From: an uncultured Acidimicrobiales bacterium | GTDB lineage: Bacteria > Actinomycetota > Acidimicrobiia > Acidimicrobiales > SZUA-35 | Direction: 5' to 3' | Length of the DNA: 50,100 bases | NCBI GenBank assembly: GCA_938029215.1 | Contig: CALHFG010000056.1 | Span: forward strand, 1-50,100 | In this document: one piece after another, positions 1-8,188 of the stretch | Numbering within the stretch: the first letter of the stretch is position 1 | Layout of the letters: each line of letters opens with the position of its first letter | Position numbers and translations under genes: made by a program | The notes under the pieces: model-generated | Seen by the model: only the letters and a program-made list of their open reading frames with translations | Told to the model about the DNA's origin: nothing | The model's database searches: none

Positions 1-2
1 GT

Positions 3-788
3 CACAACGCAATGAAGCTGATGCAAACTTACGGTGAGCTCGGCCTCCACCAGGCTCAACACGACGCGCTCGTACAGCTCATTCTGAACCCCCACGACGA
101 AGGCATCGCCCGGCCATCGATCGAGATCATCGCCCCGCACCACGATCCCGACGATCTCGCTGGCCCCAACCCCGACCCTGACGCGCAAGACAAGGGCGAG
201 CGAACACTACCCAGCGCAGGCCCTCACGGCGACGACACAAACAGCGAGAGCACAAACAACGAGAGCGCAGCCAGCGACTGGCCTGCACTCGGAACAGATC
301 CGGCCGTCGACTACTTCGCATATGTAGCCGTCGCAGCGCATCGGTCGTCAAGGACGCCCCGGGCAAACGACCGCGGGTTCTCGGCGATCCGGTACCCGCA
401 GACTGCAGGCGGAACTCTGGTCCCGCCTCAAGTTCTGGCCAGCATCATCCGGCACGGCGGAACGGTCCGCCACCATCGCCTCGATAGCGCTGGCAACCTC
501 ATCGGAGATCATCCCACCGCGGGGCCCGGCTTCACCAAGCGGCAAGAGCGGTTCATACGGTTGCGGGATCAGCATTGTCAGCACCCCGGCTGTCGCCGAC
601 CGTCGCATCAGTGCGACTACGACCACGTTATCGCTCGACACCGTGGCGGCCCATCGACGATCGCCAACGGACAACTATTGTGCCGGATGCATCACCGTTG
701 GAAGCATCGACTCGATGCCCGCTCGGGCCCCTCCACCGACCTCAGCCGATTGTTTGTCGACTCCCCCATGATGATTCAGCGCGAATAG
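3..788 (+). CDS. HNH endonuclease domain protein, DUF222/13E12 type, 5'-truncated
   Basis: The reading frame is open to the left edge, so the N-terminus is missing. Counting from the Met codon at 12, residues about 178-232 form an HNH nuclease fold: Cys189 and Cys194 in HCQHPGC, the catalytic-type DH at 204-205 in CDYDHV, a GG at 212-213, and Cys224 with HH at 227-228 in LLCRMHHRWK. The order C..C..DH..GG..NG..LC..HH is typical of the C-terminal nuclease domain of actinobacterial DUF222/13E12-repeat proteins, which are often multicopy and of unclear role; the DUF222 part would lie in the missing region. Residues about 45-95 are an Asp/Ser/Asn-rich linker. The HNH call is firm; any biological role (mobile-element remnant, DNA processing) is inference. 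Confidence 0.85.
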   Translation, partial: HNAMKLMQTYGELGLHQAQHDALVQLILNPHDEGIARPSIEIIAPHHDPDDLAGPNPDPDAQDKGERTLPSAGPHGDDTNSESTNNESAASDWPALGTDPAVDYFAYVAVAAHRSSRTPRANDRGFSAIRYPQTAGGTLVPPQVLASIIRHGGTVRHHRLDSAGNLIGDHPTAGPGFTKRQERFIRLRDQHCQHPGCRRPSHQCDYDHVIARHRGGPSTIANGQLLCRMHHRWKHRLDARSGPSTDLSRLFVDSPMMIQRE

Positions 789-1001
789 CTCCCAACCCGC
801 TCGGCAACCAAGGGCGCCATCGACCAGACTCTCCTGAACCTGCATCTGTGGGCAATCTGTCGCGTTCGCACTGCATTCGCAACGGCTTCGCCCTGTTCAG
901 CGAGCTGAGCGAGTGCCGCCGGAGAACGCCATCACGTTGTTGCAGATCGACTGCGAACCGGCCACTGACCACCTGCGACGCGGGCCGCAGAGAGTGCGGG
1001 C

Positions 1002-1520
1002 ATGCTCGTTCGCATCGCAACTGCCCTCATCGTCATTCTGATTCCACAGTCCCAGATCTCGCCTCCGGGGCCGGACTATTCCGCTGCTCAACAGGCCCGT
1101 ATCAACGCGGCAATCGCCACCTTTACTGCACAAGGGCTCGAACTGCCAAAACTCGAAATTCGATTTAGCGACGACGAGTCAAACTGCAGGGGGCGCGGCG
1201 GACTGTTCGAACCAAAGTACTCACCATGGCGTATCAGCATCTGCGCCGTCGAAGACTACGTGATGGTGCATGAACTGGCTCATGCCTGGGTCGAAAGCAA
1301 CCTTCACCATCAGGAGAAGACGGCCTACCTGTCGAGGAAAGGGCTCCCCTCGTGGAACGACCCCTCGCACAGCTGGAACGAGCGCGGCGGCGAGCACGCA
1401 GCCTTTATCGTCCAGACCAACCTGTCGACGCAGACCGCTCGGAACTCAAGAGCCTGGCGATCCCGGGTAGCTGACTACGAATTTCTCACTAGCAAGCGAT
1501 CACCGTTGAGGCTTACGTGA
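1002..1520 (+). CDS. small secreted zinc metalloprotease-like protein
   Basis: A 172-residue protein of no family I can name. Residues 1-20 are a hydrophobic signal-peptide-like segment (MLVRIATALIVILIP). The zinc-protease motif HELAH is at residues 90-94, preceded by a hydrophobic strand (DYVMV), and ERGGEHAAF about 33 residues later offers Glu127 or Glu131 as third zinc ligand, a gluzincin-like arrangement. Cys62 and Cys81 could form a disulfide in an exported protein. The start ATG at 1002 has only weak upstream Shine-Dalgarno resemblance. It is a lone gene, convergent with the minus-strand rfbC-like gene whose stop directly abuts its own. Proteolytic activity follows from the motif; substrate and export are inferred. 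Confidence 0.75.
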   Translation: MLVRIATALIVILIPQSQISPPGPDYSAAQQARINAAIATFTAQGLELPKLEIRFSDDESNCRGRGGLFEPKYSPWRISICAVEDYVMVHELAHAWVESNLHHQEKTAYLSRKGLPSWNDPSHSWNERGGEHAAFIVQTNLSTQTARNSRAWRSRVADYEFLTSKRSPLRLT

Positions 1521-2054
1521 CTATGCGCTGAACGGTGGCCAGTTCTCGTCCTTTTCGCTGAGCATCACGCCATCTTTGATCGGCCAGTCGATGTTGAAGA
1601 ACGGGTCGTCGTACCGCAGCCCTTTTTCAGCGCCCGGGGTGTACGGCGTGTTGGTCAGGTAGATCACTTCGCTGTCGGGCAGGAGCGACTGGTACGCGTG
1701 AGCGCAGCCTTCAGGAATAACTAGGGCCAGCCGATTCCGTGGGGTCAGTTCAATCCCGAACCACTTGCCGAAGGTCGGCGAGTCGGGACGAACATCGGCG
1801 CAGACGTCGAAAATGGCCCCGCTGATACAGCGCATGAATTTGGCTTCGCCTGCTGGTGGTTCCTGCCAATGAAGGCCGCGAACAAGTCCGGCATCGACGC
1901 AGTAGCTGGTGTTGATCTGGGCAACGTTCGTCGCCCCGCCGATCGCGCCGAGCTCTTCGGAACACCACTGACGAGCGAAGAATCCCCGCTCGTCACCGAT
2001 CTCCTTCAGCGATGCCACAAAGCAGCCATCAACGGTTGTCTCTTCAAAGTTCAT
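1521..2054 (-). CDS. dTDP-4-dehydrorhamnose 3,5-epimerase family protein (RmlC-like cupin)
   Basis: A 177-residue protein of normal RmlC length. Family signatures run in order: ERGFFARQW near residues 22-30, NTSYCVDAGLVRGLHWQ with the catalytic-type His near residue 62, a conserved E-K-x-x-R substrate-binding run (GEAKFMR), FDVCADVR, and VIPEGCAHAYQSL, where the usual GFAHGF reads GCAHAY. RmlC enzymes epimerise 4-keto-6-deoxy nucleotide sugars at C3 and/or C5 in the cytoplasm. Because the neighbour is an RfbF-like CDP-glucose-forming enzyme and no rmlA/B/D is present, the substrate may be a CDP-linked rather than dTDP-linked sugar; that is inference. It starts at ATG 2054 with a purine-rich AAAGAAAG upstream and lies 177 bp downstream of the SDR gene on the same strand. 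Confidence 0.88.
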   Translation of the reverse strand: MNFEETTVDGCFVASLKEIGDERGFFARQWCSEELGAIGGATNVAQINTSYCVDAGLVRGLHWQEPPAGEAKFMRCISGAIFDVCADVRPDSPTFGKWFGIELTPRNRLALVIPEGCAHAYQSLLPDSEVIYLTNTPYTPGAEKGLRYDDPFFNIDWPIKDGVMLSEKDENWPPFSA

Positions 2055-2231
2055 AAGCTGTCTTTCTTTTGAGGTTGCCGCCGCGCCAGCAAGGCAGCAG
2101 AACCGAATTGAGGAGGCTCCCCGCAGGTGGCCGAAACGACCACGGGTGAATCAGCGAACAACGAGCCCCGACGGGTCCGCGAGTACGAAAGCGTTCGCCA
2201 CGCACCGTCCAGTGCGAGTGGAGGCAATGGA

Positions 2232-3263
2232 TTACACCCAGTAGAAGCTGTCGGAGACCTGGTTGGTATCGAGGAGGTGCTGGATCTGCTTGATACGGCG
2301 GTGACCGCGGTGGGTCTGTTGAGCCTCATCGAAATTGATACGAGTAAAGGTGTCGACCATTTCCTTCACGCCGGAGCGGACGTCGTGGTCACAAGAGAAG
2401 CCGGGAAGCTTGGTGGTGATCTTTTCGAAGTTCACTTTGTAGTTACGGTTGTCGCCGCCCTTTTCGCCAATGACGACCTCGCAGCCGTCGATCTCTTCAC
2501 CGATGATCTGACAGATGTCTTTGACCTGGTAGTTGCCACGGTCGTCGCCGACGTTGAACACCTGGTTGTGAATCGCTTCGGCCGGAGCCTCCAACGAGCA
2601 CCACATGGCCTTCCCAATGTCCGCAACGTGAACGAACGGGCGCCACGGGGTGCCGTCGGACTCGAGCACGAGCTTTTTGGTGAGGAAGGCCTGCGCCGTA
2701 AGGTCATTGATCGCCAGATCGAATCGCATCCGCGGGCTGAGGCCATAGGCGGTGCCATTGCGTAGGTACACGGTGGAGAAATTGTCGTCGGCCAGCTTGG
2801 ACAGGTCTTCTTCACACAGAAGCTTGCACTTGGCGTAGGCCGTCAGTGGGCCCGTGGGCGACTCTTCGGTGGCAAACACCTCTTCCTCGTCACCTGAGGC
2901 GCCGTACACGCTGCACGAGCTGCTGTAAATGAACCGGTGGACACCAGCCTCCTTCGCCATCTCGGCCAAACGAATCGTTGCCGCATGGTTGATGTCGTAG
3001 GTGAGTTCGGCATTGAGGTTGCCGAGCGGATCGTTGGACAAATCTGCCAGGTGGATGACCGCATCAAATCCCTTGAGCTGATCGGGCGAAACCAGACGAG
3101 TATCGAGCTTGGTCCATTGTGGGGTTTGGTCCACTCCGTCATAGAGCCAACCAACCCGATGGAATCCGGTGTCGTAGCTGACGACGTCGTGTCCAGCCTG
3201 CATGAGTCGCTGTCCGAGGAGCGTACCGATGTAGCCCTCGCCGCCCGTGAGTAGAACCTTCAT
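2232..3263 (-). CDS. NAD-dependent epimerase/dehydratase (extended SDR), sugar-nucleotide modifying
   Basis: A 343-residue extended short-chain dehydrogenase. The N-terminal MKVLLTGGEGYIG is the Rossmann NAD-binding motif (GGxGYIG). A Ser-rich strand SSSCSVYG and YAKCK supply the catalytic Tyr-x3-Lys, and RPFVHVADIGKA is the usual sugar-nucleotide epimerase C-terminal signature. The start is set at ATG 3263, because this puts the Rossmann strand at the N-terminus and overlaps the stop of rfbF by four bases (ATGA), a translational-coupling arrangement; a longer reading from 3365 would lie inside rfbF. Its position between rfbF and an RmlC-like epimerase suggests a role in making a deoxysugar for surface glycan. 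The exact substrate cannot be read from the sequence. Confidence 0.87.
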   Translation of the reverse strand: MKVLLTGGEGYIGTLLGQRLMQAGHDVVSYDTGFHRVGWLYDGVDQTPQWTKLDTRLVSPDQLKGFDAVIHLADLSNDPLGNLNAELTYDINHAATIRLAEMAKEAGVHRFIYSSSCSVYGASGDEEEVFATEESPTGPLTAYAKCKLLCEEDLSKLADDNFSTVYLRNGTAYGLSPRMRFDLAINDLTAQAFLTKKLVLESDGTPWRPFVHVADIGKAMWCSLEAPAEAIHNQVFNVGDDRGNYQVKDICQIIGEEIDGCEVVIGEKGGDNRNYKVNFEKITTKLPGFSCDHDVRSGVKEMVDTFTRINFDEAQQTHRGHRRIKQIQHLLDTNQVSDSFYWV

Positions 3264-4054
3264 GCCATACCTTTCAATGAAGCGTCGCTCCAGTTGTTCC
3301 AGGGGGCGTTGCCGCCATCCCAAAGTGATTCCAGTAGTTCCTTGTCCCGCAGCGTGTCCATGCACTGCCAGAAGTTCTCGTGGCGATAGGCCATGAGCTG
3401 ACCGTCCTTAGCAAGATTGGCCAAGGGTTCCTTGGAGAAGTCGATGTTGTCGGACTCGATGTATTCCAGAACCTCAGGTTCGAGCACGAAGAAGCCTCCG
3501 TTTATCCAGCCTTCGCCGGTTTGGGGCTTTTCTGTGAAACTCGTTATTGCGTCACCGTTGAACTCGATTGCACCGAACCGGGCTGGCGGACGCACCGCTG
3601 TCATAGTGGCCAACTTGCCATGGCTCTTGTGGAACTCAACCAACTTGGTGATGTCGACATCGGAAACGCCATCGCCGTAGGTGGCCATAAACGTTCCGTT
3701 GTAGTGCGGAGCAAGCCGCCGAATTCGTCCGCCGGTGTGGGTGTGCAACCCGGTGTCGATCAGCCCTACGTTCCAGCTCTCTTCAGATTGCTGAGAGTGC
3801 CTGATGACCTTGTTGGCACCGAGGTTGACGGTGAGATCGCTCGCCAGGGTGGCGTACTCGGCGAAGTACTGCTTGATCATGTCGCCCTTGTATCCGAGGG
3901 CCACAAGGAAGTCCTCGTGGCCGTGCGCGGCATAGTGTTTCATGATGTGCCAAATGATCGGCTTGCCGCCGATCTGAACCAGCGGTTTAGGCTTGCTGAC
4001 AGTCTCTTCGCTCAGGCGACTACCAAGGCCGCCAGCGAGAATAACAACCTTCAT
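3260..4054 (-). CDS. rfbF: glucose-1-phosphate cytidylyltransferase
   Basis: A 264-residue nucleotidyltransferase matching RfbF in length and motifs. The N-terminal VILAGGLGSRLSEET followed by KPKPLVQIGGKPI is the CTP/sugar-phosphate-binding signature, with IIWHIMKHY typical of RfbF rather than RmlA. A mid-protein YGDGVSDVD holds the metal-binding Asp, and FTEKPQTGEGWINGGFFV is the conserved product-site region. The enzyme converts CTP and glucose-1-phosphate to CDP-glucose, the entry point for CDP-3,6-dideoxyhexoses and related sugars. The gene starts at ATG 4054, 60 bp after fcl, and its TGA overlaps the next start. The expected partner CDP-glucose 4,6-dehydratase (rfbG) is not in the window. 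Confidence 0.93.
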   Translation of the reverse strand: MKVVILAGGLGSRLSEETVSKPKPLVQIGGKPIIWHIMKHYAAHGHEDFLVALGYKGDMIKQYFAEYATLASDLTVNLGANKVIRHSQQSEESWNVGLIDTGLHTHTGGRIRRLAPHYNGTFMATYGDGVSDVDITKLVEFHKSHGKLATMTAVRPPARFGAIEFNGDAITSFTEKPQTGEGWINGGFFVLEPEVLEYIESDNIDFSKEPLANLAKDGQLMAYRHENFWQCMDTLRDKELLESLWDGGNAPWNNWSDASLKGMA

Positions 4055-4114
4055 TGGATGGGTGCTCCAGGAGTTGGGTTTTGGTGGGTGGGGTAGTTCT
4101 GCTGACGATTGGCG

Positions 4115-5065
4115 CTAAATGCCGCGGGCCTCGTCGTAGTTCTCAATGAACCATCGGTACGTATCGGTCAGTCCTTGACGAAGATCAATGCTGTGCTTCC
4201 AGCCAAGTTGGTGCAGCTTGGAAACGTCGAGAACTTTGCGGGGGGTGCCGTCGGGCTTTGAAGAGTCCCACACCAATTCGGCCTCGGGATAGACGATCTC
4301 CCCGATCAGTTCGGCGAGGGCCTTGATGCTGAGATCTTCGCCTGTACCAACATTGACGTGCTGGAGACCGTTGTAGGAGTCGAGCAGAAAGATACATGCG
4401 TCGGCAAGGTCATCGACGTGGAGAAACTCCCGCATCGCCGAACCCGTGCCCCATACTTCGACGGTCGGCTTTCCGGCCTGTTTGGCGTCATGGAACTTCC
4501 GCATCAACGCAGGAATTACGTGGGATCCCTGAAGGTCAAAGTTGTCGTTGGGGCCATACAGATTGGTGGGCATGGCGGACACAAAGTTCGACCCGTATTG
4601 GCGCTTATACGTCTCGCACATTTTGATGCCAGCGATCTTGGCCAATGCGTAGCCCTCGTTCGTGGGCTCCAGCGCGCCGGTGAGCAGTTCGTCTTCGCTG
4701 ATCGGTTGTTTCGCCATGCGCGGGTAAATGCACGATGAACCGAGATAAAGCAGTTTGTCGACCCCGATGTTGTGCGATGCATGGACCACCGTGCCGTGGA
4801 TCATCATGTTGTCGTAGAGGAACTGGGCCGGGAGCGTGTTGTTGGCATGGATACCGCCAACTTTTCCCGCCGCCAGGATCACCTGTTCGGGGCGATGCTC
4901 CGCCATGAAATCGTTGACATCGGCCTGGTTCCGGAGGTCCAGCTCGCTTGATGTTGCCGTAATGATGTTGTGGTAGCCGCCTTGCTCGAGTCGTCGAAGC
5001 AATGCAGACCCCACAAGTCCTCCGTGGCCAGCCACGTAGATCCGTGTGTCGGGTGAAAGGGTCAT
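4115..5065 (-). CDS. fcl: GDP-L-fucose synthase
   Basis: A 316-residue SDR enzyme of standard Fcl/WcaG length. It shows RIYVAGHGGLVGSAL (NADP-binding G-x-x-G-x-x-G), the family-specific AAGKVGGIHAN, LGSSCIYP with the catalytic Ser/Cys, EGYALAKIAG with Tyr-x3-Lys, NLYGPNDNFD, and SAMREFLHVDDLA. The enzyme epimerises and reduces GDP-4-keto-6-deoxymannose to GDP-L-fucose in the cytoplasm. Start ATG 5065 is preceded by a 20-bp inverted repeat instead of a clear Shine-Dalgarno site. It heads the minus-strand sugar operon (fcl-rfbF-SDR-rfbC-like). The GDP-mannose 4,6-dehydratase (gmd) that makes its substrate is absent here and must be elsewhere or lost. Confidence 0.94.
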   Translation of the reverse strand: MTLSPDTRIYVAGHGGLVGSALLRRLEQGGYHNIITATSSELDLRNQADVNDFMAEHRPEQVILAAGKVGGIHANNTLPAQFLYDNMMIHGTVVHASHNIGVDKLLYLGSSCIYPRMAKQPISEDELLTGALEPTNEGYALAKIAGIKMCETYKRQYGSNFVSAMPTNLYGPNDNFDLQGSHVIPALMRKFHDAKQAGKPTVEVWGTGSAMREFLHVDDLADACIFLLDSYNGLQHVNVGTGEDLSIKALAELIGEIVYPEAELVWDSSKPDGTPRKVLDVSKLHQLGWKHSIDLRQGLTDTYRWFIENYDEARGI

Positions 5066-5069
5066 AGAA

Positions 5070-5127
5070 CAAACGTATCGTCACGTTTGCGTAGGCTCAT
5101 GAGCTACCCGTTGCAGGATCACGGGTA
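5070..5127. promoter_or_regulatory. two inverted repeats in the fcl / SDR divergent promoter region
   Basis: The 95-bp gap between divergent starts holds CAAACGT-N6-ACGTTTG at 5070-5089, four bases upstream of the fcl start codon, and TACCCGT-N9-ACGGGTA at 5105-5127, upstream of the plus-strand SDR. Both have perfect 7-bp arms. Either could be a dimeric regulator site; the first could also fold in the fcl 5' leader near the ribosome site. A CCTATA at about 5135 is a plausible -10 for the plus gene. Confidence 0.45.
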
Positions 5128-5160
5128 AACCTGCCCTATAGGACGACCGAAGAGATACAT

Positions 5161-6210
5161 ATGAGCGAACAGCCAACCACCGACCACAACGCCCTCAGCA
5201 GCGAAAACACCGAATCGGCTGACGCTATGGCAACAGAGCGCGACGGCTCGGCACCAGAGGTGACCGTCATTACCGGTGGCACCGGCTTTCTGGGACGACA
5301 TCTTGTGGCTGCGGTTGCTGGCTCGCTCGACGGGCTCGCACCATCAACGAGCTCGAAGAGGCGCGAGGTCCACGTTCTCTCCAGCCAGGGCGCTCCCCAC
5401 TTTGAAGGGGTAAATGCAGATGCGATTACCACCCATCAGGTGGATCTCAACGATGCCGGTGCAGTCACTGCAGTAATGAACAAAATCAAGCCCACCGAGC
5501 TGTTCCACCTTGCTTGGTTCAACGGTGAGTCGGCCAGCCGTTACTCTGACCCCGTTAACCACGACTGGGTGGCGATCGCAGAACATCTCGTGCAGTCGTT
5601 TGCCGAAGCGGGGGGCCGCCGGGCCATCATCGCCGGCAGCTGCATCGAGTACGGGCCCGAAGGAGGCGTGCTCGTCGAAGACGGCCCGGTCGACCCCGAC
5701 ACCGTGTATGGCCGCTGCAAGCTGGATGCCGGCTTGCGATCGATGGCCGTGGCCGAGGACTTTCCCGGCCTACACGTGGCAGTCGCCCGCATCTTCTTTG
5801 TTCTGGGCCGCTTCGAAGACCCAAACCGCCTGGTCCCTCACATCATCCGCCAACTTCTGAACAACGAACCGGCCGAGCTGTCGGCTGGCACCCAGCGCCG
5901 CGACTATATGCACGCCTGGGACGTTGCGCTGGGCCTCATTGCCGTGGCGGACAGCACAATCGAAGGTCATGTGAACATTGGGATGGGTGCGCCCGTCCAG
6001 GTCAAGGAGCTGTCGGAGTCAATCGGCGAGTCTGTTGGGCGGCCCGACCTTCTTTGGTTTGGGGCACGGCCTGGTGGAGCCGACACGGCTGAAGAAATCA
6101 CCGCCGACATTACCCTGATCACCTCCGAAACGAACTGGAAGCCAACCCTTGATCTCGATGCCGCTTCGGCCGATGTAGTGAAGTGGTGGACAAAACAGCT
6201 CCAGGGCTAG
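5161..6210 (+). CDS. NAD-dependent epimerase/dehydratase (extended SDR)
   Basis: A 349-residue SDR with an Asn/Ser/Glu-rich leader of about 33 residues before the Rossmann strand VTVITGGTGFLGRHL. The active-site Tyr-x3-Lys is in VYGRCK, preceded by AGSCIEYGPEG, which supplies the catalytic Ser. A C-terminal QRRDYMHAWDVALGL is the usual sugar-nucleotide epimerase region and HVNIGMG follows. Start ATG 5161 was chosen for the divergent promoter upstream; starting at ATG 5227 would still retain the whole fold. It is divergent from fcl and followed 127 bp later by a flavoprotein gene, so it probably acts on a nucleotide-activated sugar for surface glycan. Substrate unknown. Confidence 0.87.
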   Translation: MSEQPTTDHNALSSENTESADAMATERDGSAPEVTVITGGTGFLGRHLVAAVAGSLDGLAPSTSSKRREVHVLSSQGAPHFEGVNADAITTHQVDLNDAGAVTAVMNKIKPTELFHLAWFNGESASRYSDPVNHDWVAIAEHLVQSFAEAGGRRAIIAGSCIEYGPEGGVLVEDGPVDPDTVYGRCKLDAGLRSMAVAEDFPGLHVAVARIFFVLGRFEDPNRLVPHIIRQLLNNEPAELSAGTQRRDYMHAWDVALGLIAVADSTIEGHVNIGMGAPVQVKELSESIGESVGRPDLLWFGARPGGADTAEEITADITLITSETNWKPTLDLDAASADVVKWWTKQLQG

Positions 6211-6337
6211 GTAGTTCCACCAACAAGCAGACACCCAAGCCTCGTTTGAGGCTAGAAATGCGCCTGGACGGCTTACCCAACCGGCGTCAACACCCAAAGC
6301 AGTCTGGCCGACGGTCGGGCGAACGAAATGAGACGGC

Positions 6338-7672
6338 ATGAGTGATAGCAGCGACAACACGGTCATCCTCGGAAGCGGCATGGCCGCCTGGGGCGCCTTC
6401 GATCGATTGACCGCAGAGGGCGTGACTCCTCGCCTGTTCGACAAGAACCACTACCCCGGTGGCCACACCGCCTCGTTCCCCAACGACAAAGGTTTCGTCT
6501 TCGACGATGGACCCCATATCTCTTTCACCGAAATCGAAGAGGTGCAGCACCTGCTCGCGGATGCGGTCGATGGTGACTACGAGACCCTGAATGCCCGTGT
6601 CGACAACTGGTACGACGGCGTGTGGGTCAAGCACCCCGCGATCGCGTACCTACATGCACTGCCCGAAGATCTCATCGTTCAGATTCTGGATGAGTTCATC
6701 CAGGTGTCAGCCACAGAAATGCCCGAGACGAAGACGTTCAACAACTATCACGAGTGGCTGTTAGCCGCCTACGGGCCGACCTTCGCCAACAACTTCCCGG
6801 GTCGCTACGGCACGAAATACCACACCTGTGGGCCCGAAGATATGAATGTCTCCTGGCTCGGCCCCCGCCTCTACCGGCCCGACCTCAAGGAAGTTCTGAT
6901 GGGTGCGGTACGCCCGCCGCGCACCGAGAAGCATTACATCGATAAGTTCCGCTACCCAAAGAAGGGTGGCTTCGAGGGCTACCTACACAAGTTCTTCGGT
7001 GCTGCTGACCTGAGTCTGGGGCACCGAGCCGAAAGCATCGACCCGGTCGCCAAAACCATCACCTTCGGCAACGGCAAGACCGAAACCTACGAGACGCTGA
7101 TCTCGTCGGCCCCGTTGGCCGAAATGATCAAGATGTTACCCAACGTTCCTGAAGACGTTCAGGAGGCGGCCAGCCTGCTGAGCTGCAGCCAGAGCGTGAT
7201 TGTGAACATCGGTGTAGCTCGCGATGACCTTTCACCGGCTCACTGGCGCTACATCTACGACGAGGACATGCGCTCGGTGCGCCTGAGCTTCCCGCACATG
7301 TTCAGTCCCACAACCTGTCCCCCGGGCCACGGCGCGGTGCAGGTTGAGGTGTACTACAGCGACAAGTACAAGCCGCTGGACCACAAGCCTGAAGACGACA
7401 TCCAGCCCGTCATCCAAGAACTCACCAAGATGGGTGTGCTGCACGAAGGCGAGGAGATCGTGTTCTCCGAAGCTCGCTGGATCGAGTACGCCAACGTGAT
7501 CTTCGACTTGGATTCTGGCCCTTGCGCCGCCAAAGTACAGGACTACCTGACCTCGCTCGACATCACCTACTGCGGCCGCTACGGCGACTGGGCCTATATC
7601 TGGACTGACCAGAGCTATCTCAGCGGCCAGCGTGCCGCCCAGCGAATTCTGGACAGCAAGACCAGCGGCTAG
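6338..7672 (+). CDS. FAD-dependent oxidoreductase, UDP-galactopyranose mutase / protoporphyrinogen oxidase-like
   Basis: A 444-residue flavoprotein. The N-terminal TVILGSGMAAWGAF is a GxGxxG dinucleotide-binding motif, followed by LFDKNHYPGGHTASF, the second FAD-contact region, with GGH reminiscent of UDP-galactopyranose mutase-like proteins. A late GRYGDWAYIWTDQSYLSGQRAAQRIL is the C-terminal FAD-binding signature of the amine-oxidase superfamily. Proteins of this type in surface-polysaccharide clusters are usually annotated as NAD(P)-binding or protoporphyrinogen-oxidase-like. Lying after an SDR on the same strand, it more likely acts on a sugar nucleotide than on porphyrin, but that is inference. 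ATG 6338 directly precedes the Rossmann strand; the upstream 127 bp shows no obvious terminator. Confidence 0.8.
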   Translation: MSDSSDNTVILGSGMAAWGAFDRLTAEGVTPRLFDKNHYPGGHTASFPNDKGFVFDDGPHISFTEIEEVQHLLADAVDGDYETLNARVDNWYDGVWVKHPAIAYLHALPEDLIVQILDEFIQVSATEMPETKTFNNYHEWLLAAYGPTFANNFPGRYGTKYHTCGPEDMNVSWLGPRLYRPDLKEVLMGAVRPPRTEKHYIDKFRYPKKGGFEGYLHKFFGAADLSLGHRAESIDPVAKTITFGNGKTETYETLISSAPLAEMIKMLPNVPEDVQEAASLLSCSQSVIVNIGVARDDLSPAHWRYIYDEDMRSVRLSFPHMFSPTTCPPGHGAVQVEVYYSDKYKPLDHKPEDDIQPVIQELTKMGVLHEGEEIVFSEARWIEYANVIFDLDSGPCAAKVQDYLTSLDITYCGRYGDWAYIWTDQSYLSGQRAAQRILDSKTSG

Positions 7673-7764
7673 AAGCCGCGGCGCCGGCCGTCCAATCGCA
7701 TAGTCCAGCTTGAGCTTTTAGGCAGAACGTCTCTGCCCGACGGCAGGTCAGGACGGTACTCCTA

Positions 7765-8172
7765 GTGCGTATGTTCTCATTTCGTGGGCGTATTGGAAGA
7801 CTGACCTATGTGGGATATCGCTTGGTTGCCGCTCTCATCGCTGCATTCGGATTCCTCGCAGCCAAGGTTATGAGCGGGACCGCGTGGGACGAGCCGATGA
7901 CTGCCGCCGGCCCGCGGTTCATCGCAGGTTCGTTCCTCGCTATTGCCGTGCTCGCAATCGCGGCGGCATCGATCCGTCGCAGTCACGACCTTGGTCACGG
8001 AGGTCTGTTCGCGATTCTGATGATCGTGCCGATCGTCGGGCTCTTTGTGGGCCTCTACCTCACCCTTCGCCGTGGCCAATACGGCTACAACAAGTGGGGG
8101 TACGAGGGTGGCGGAAGCCCGCATCCGAACGGAATGTCACCACGGGACCTCTACCTCGCCGAATTCCGGTAA
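7765..8172 (+). CDS. DUF805 family membrane protein
   Basis: A 135-residue integral membrane protein. The N-terminal MFSFRGRIGRLTYVGYR is the DUF805 hallmark (FxGRxxRxxY), and the second signature RRSHDLGHGGLF, then PIVGLFVGLYLTL, completes the family pattern. Three or four hydrophobic segments are visible at about residues 18-36, 52-66 and 84-102. The C-terminus carries the typical GxNxxG-like segment (YGYNKWGYEGGG) followed by a polar tail. The start is GTG 7765 or ATG 7771; both give the same fold. DUF805 proteins have no firmly known function. The stop lies 16 bp from the stop of dnaE on the opposite strand. The 92-bp gap upstream has only a small GGCAGA/TCTGCC hairpin at 7721-7737. Confidence 0.85.
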   Translation: MRMFSFRGRIGRLTYVGYRLVAALIAAFGFLAAKVMSGTAWDEPMTAAGPRFIAGSFLAIAVLAIAAASIRRSHDLGHGGLFAILMIVPIVGLFVGLYLTLRRGQYGYNKWGYEGGGSPHPNGMSPRDLYLAEFR

Positions 8173-8188
8173 CTGGTGGCGGCAACCT

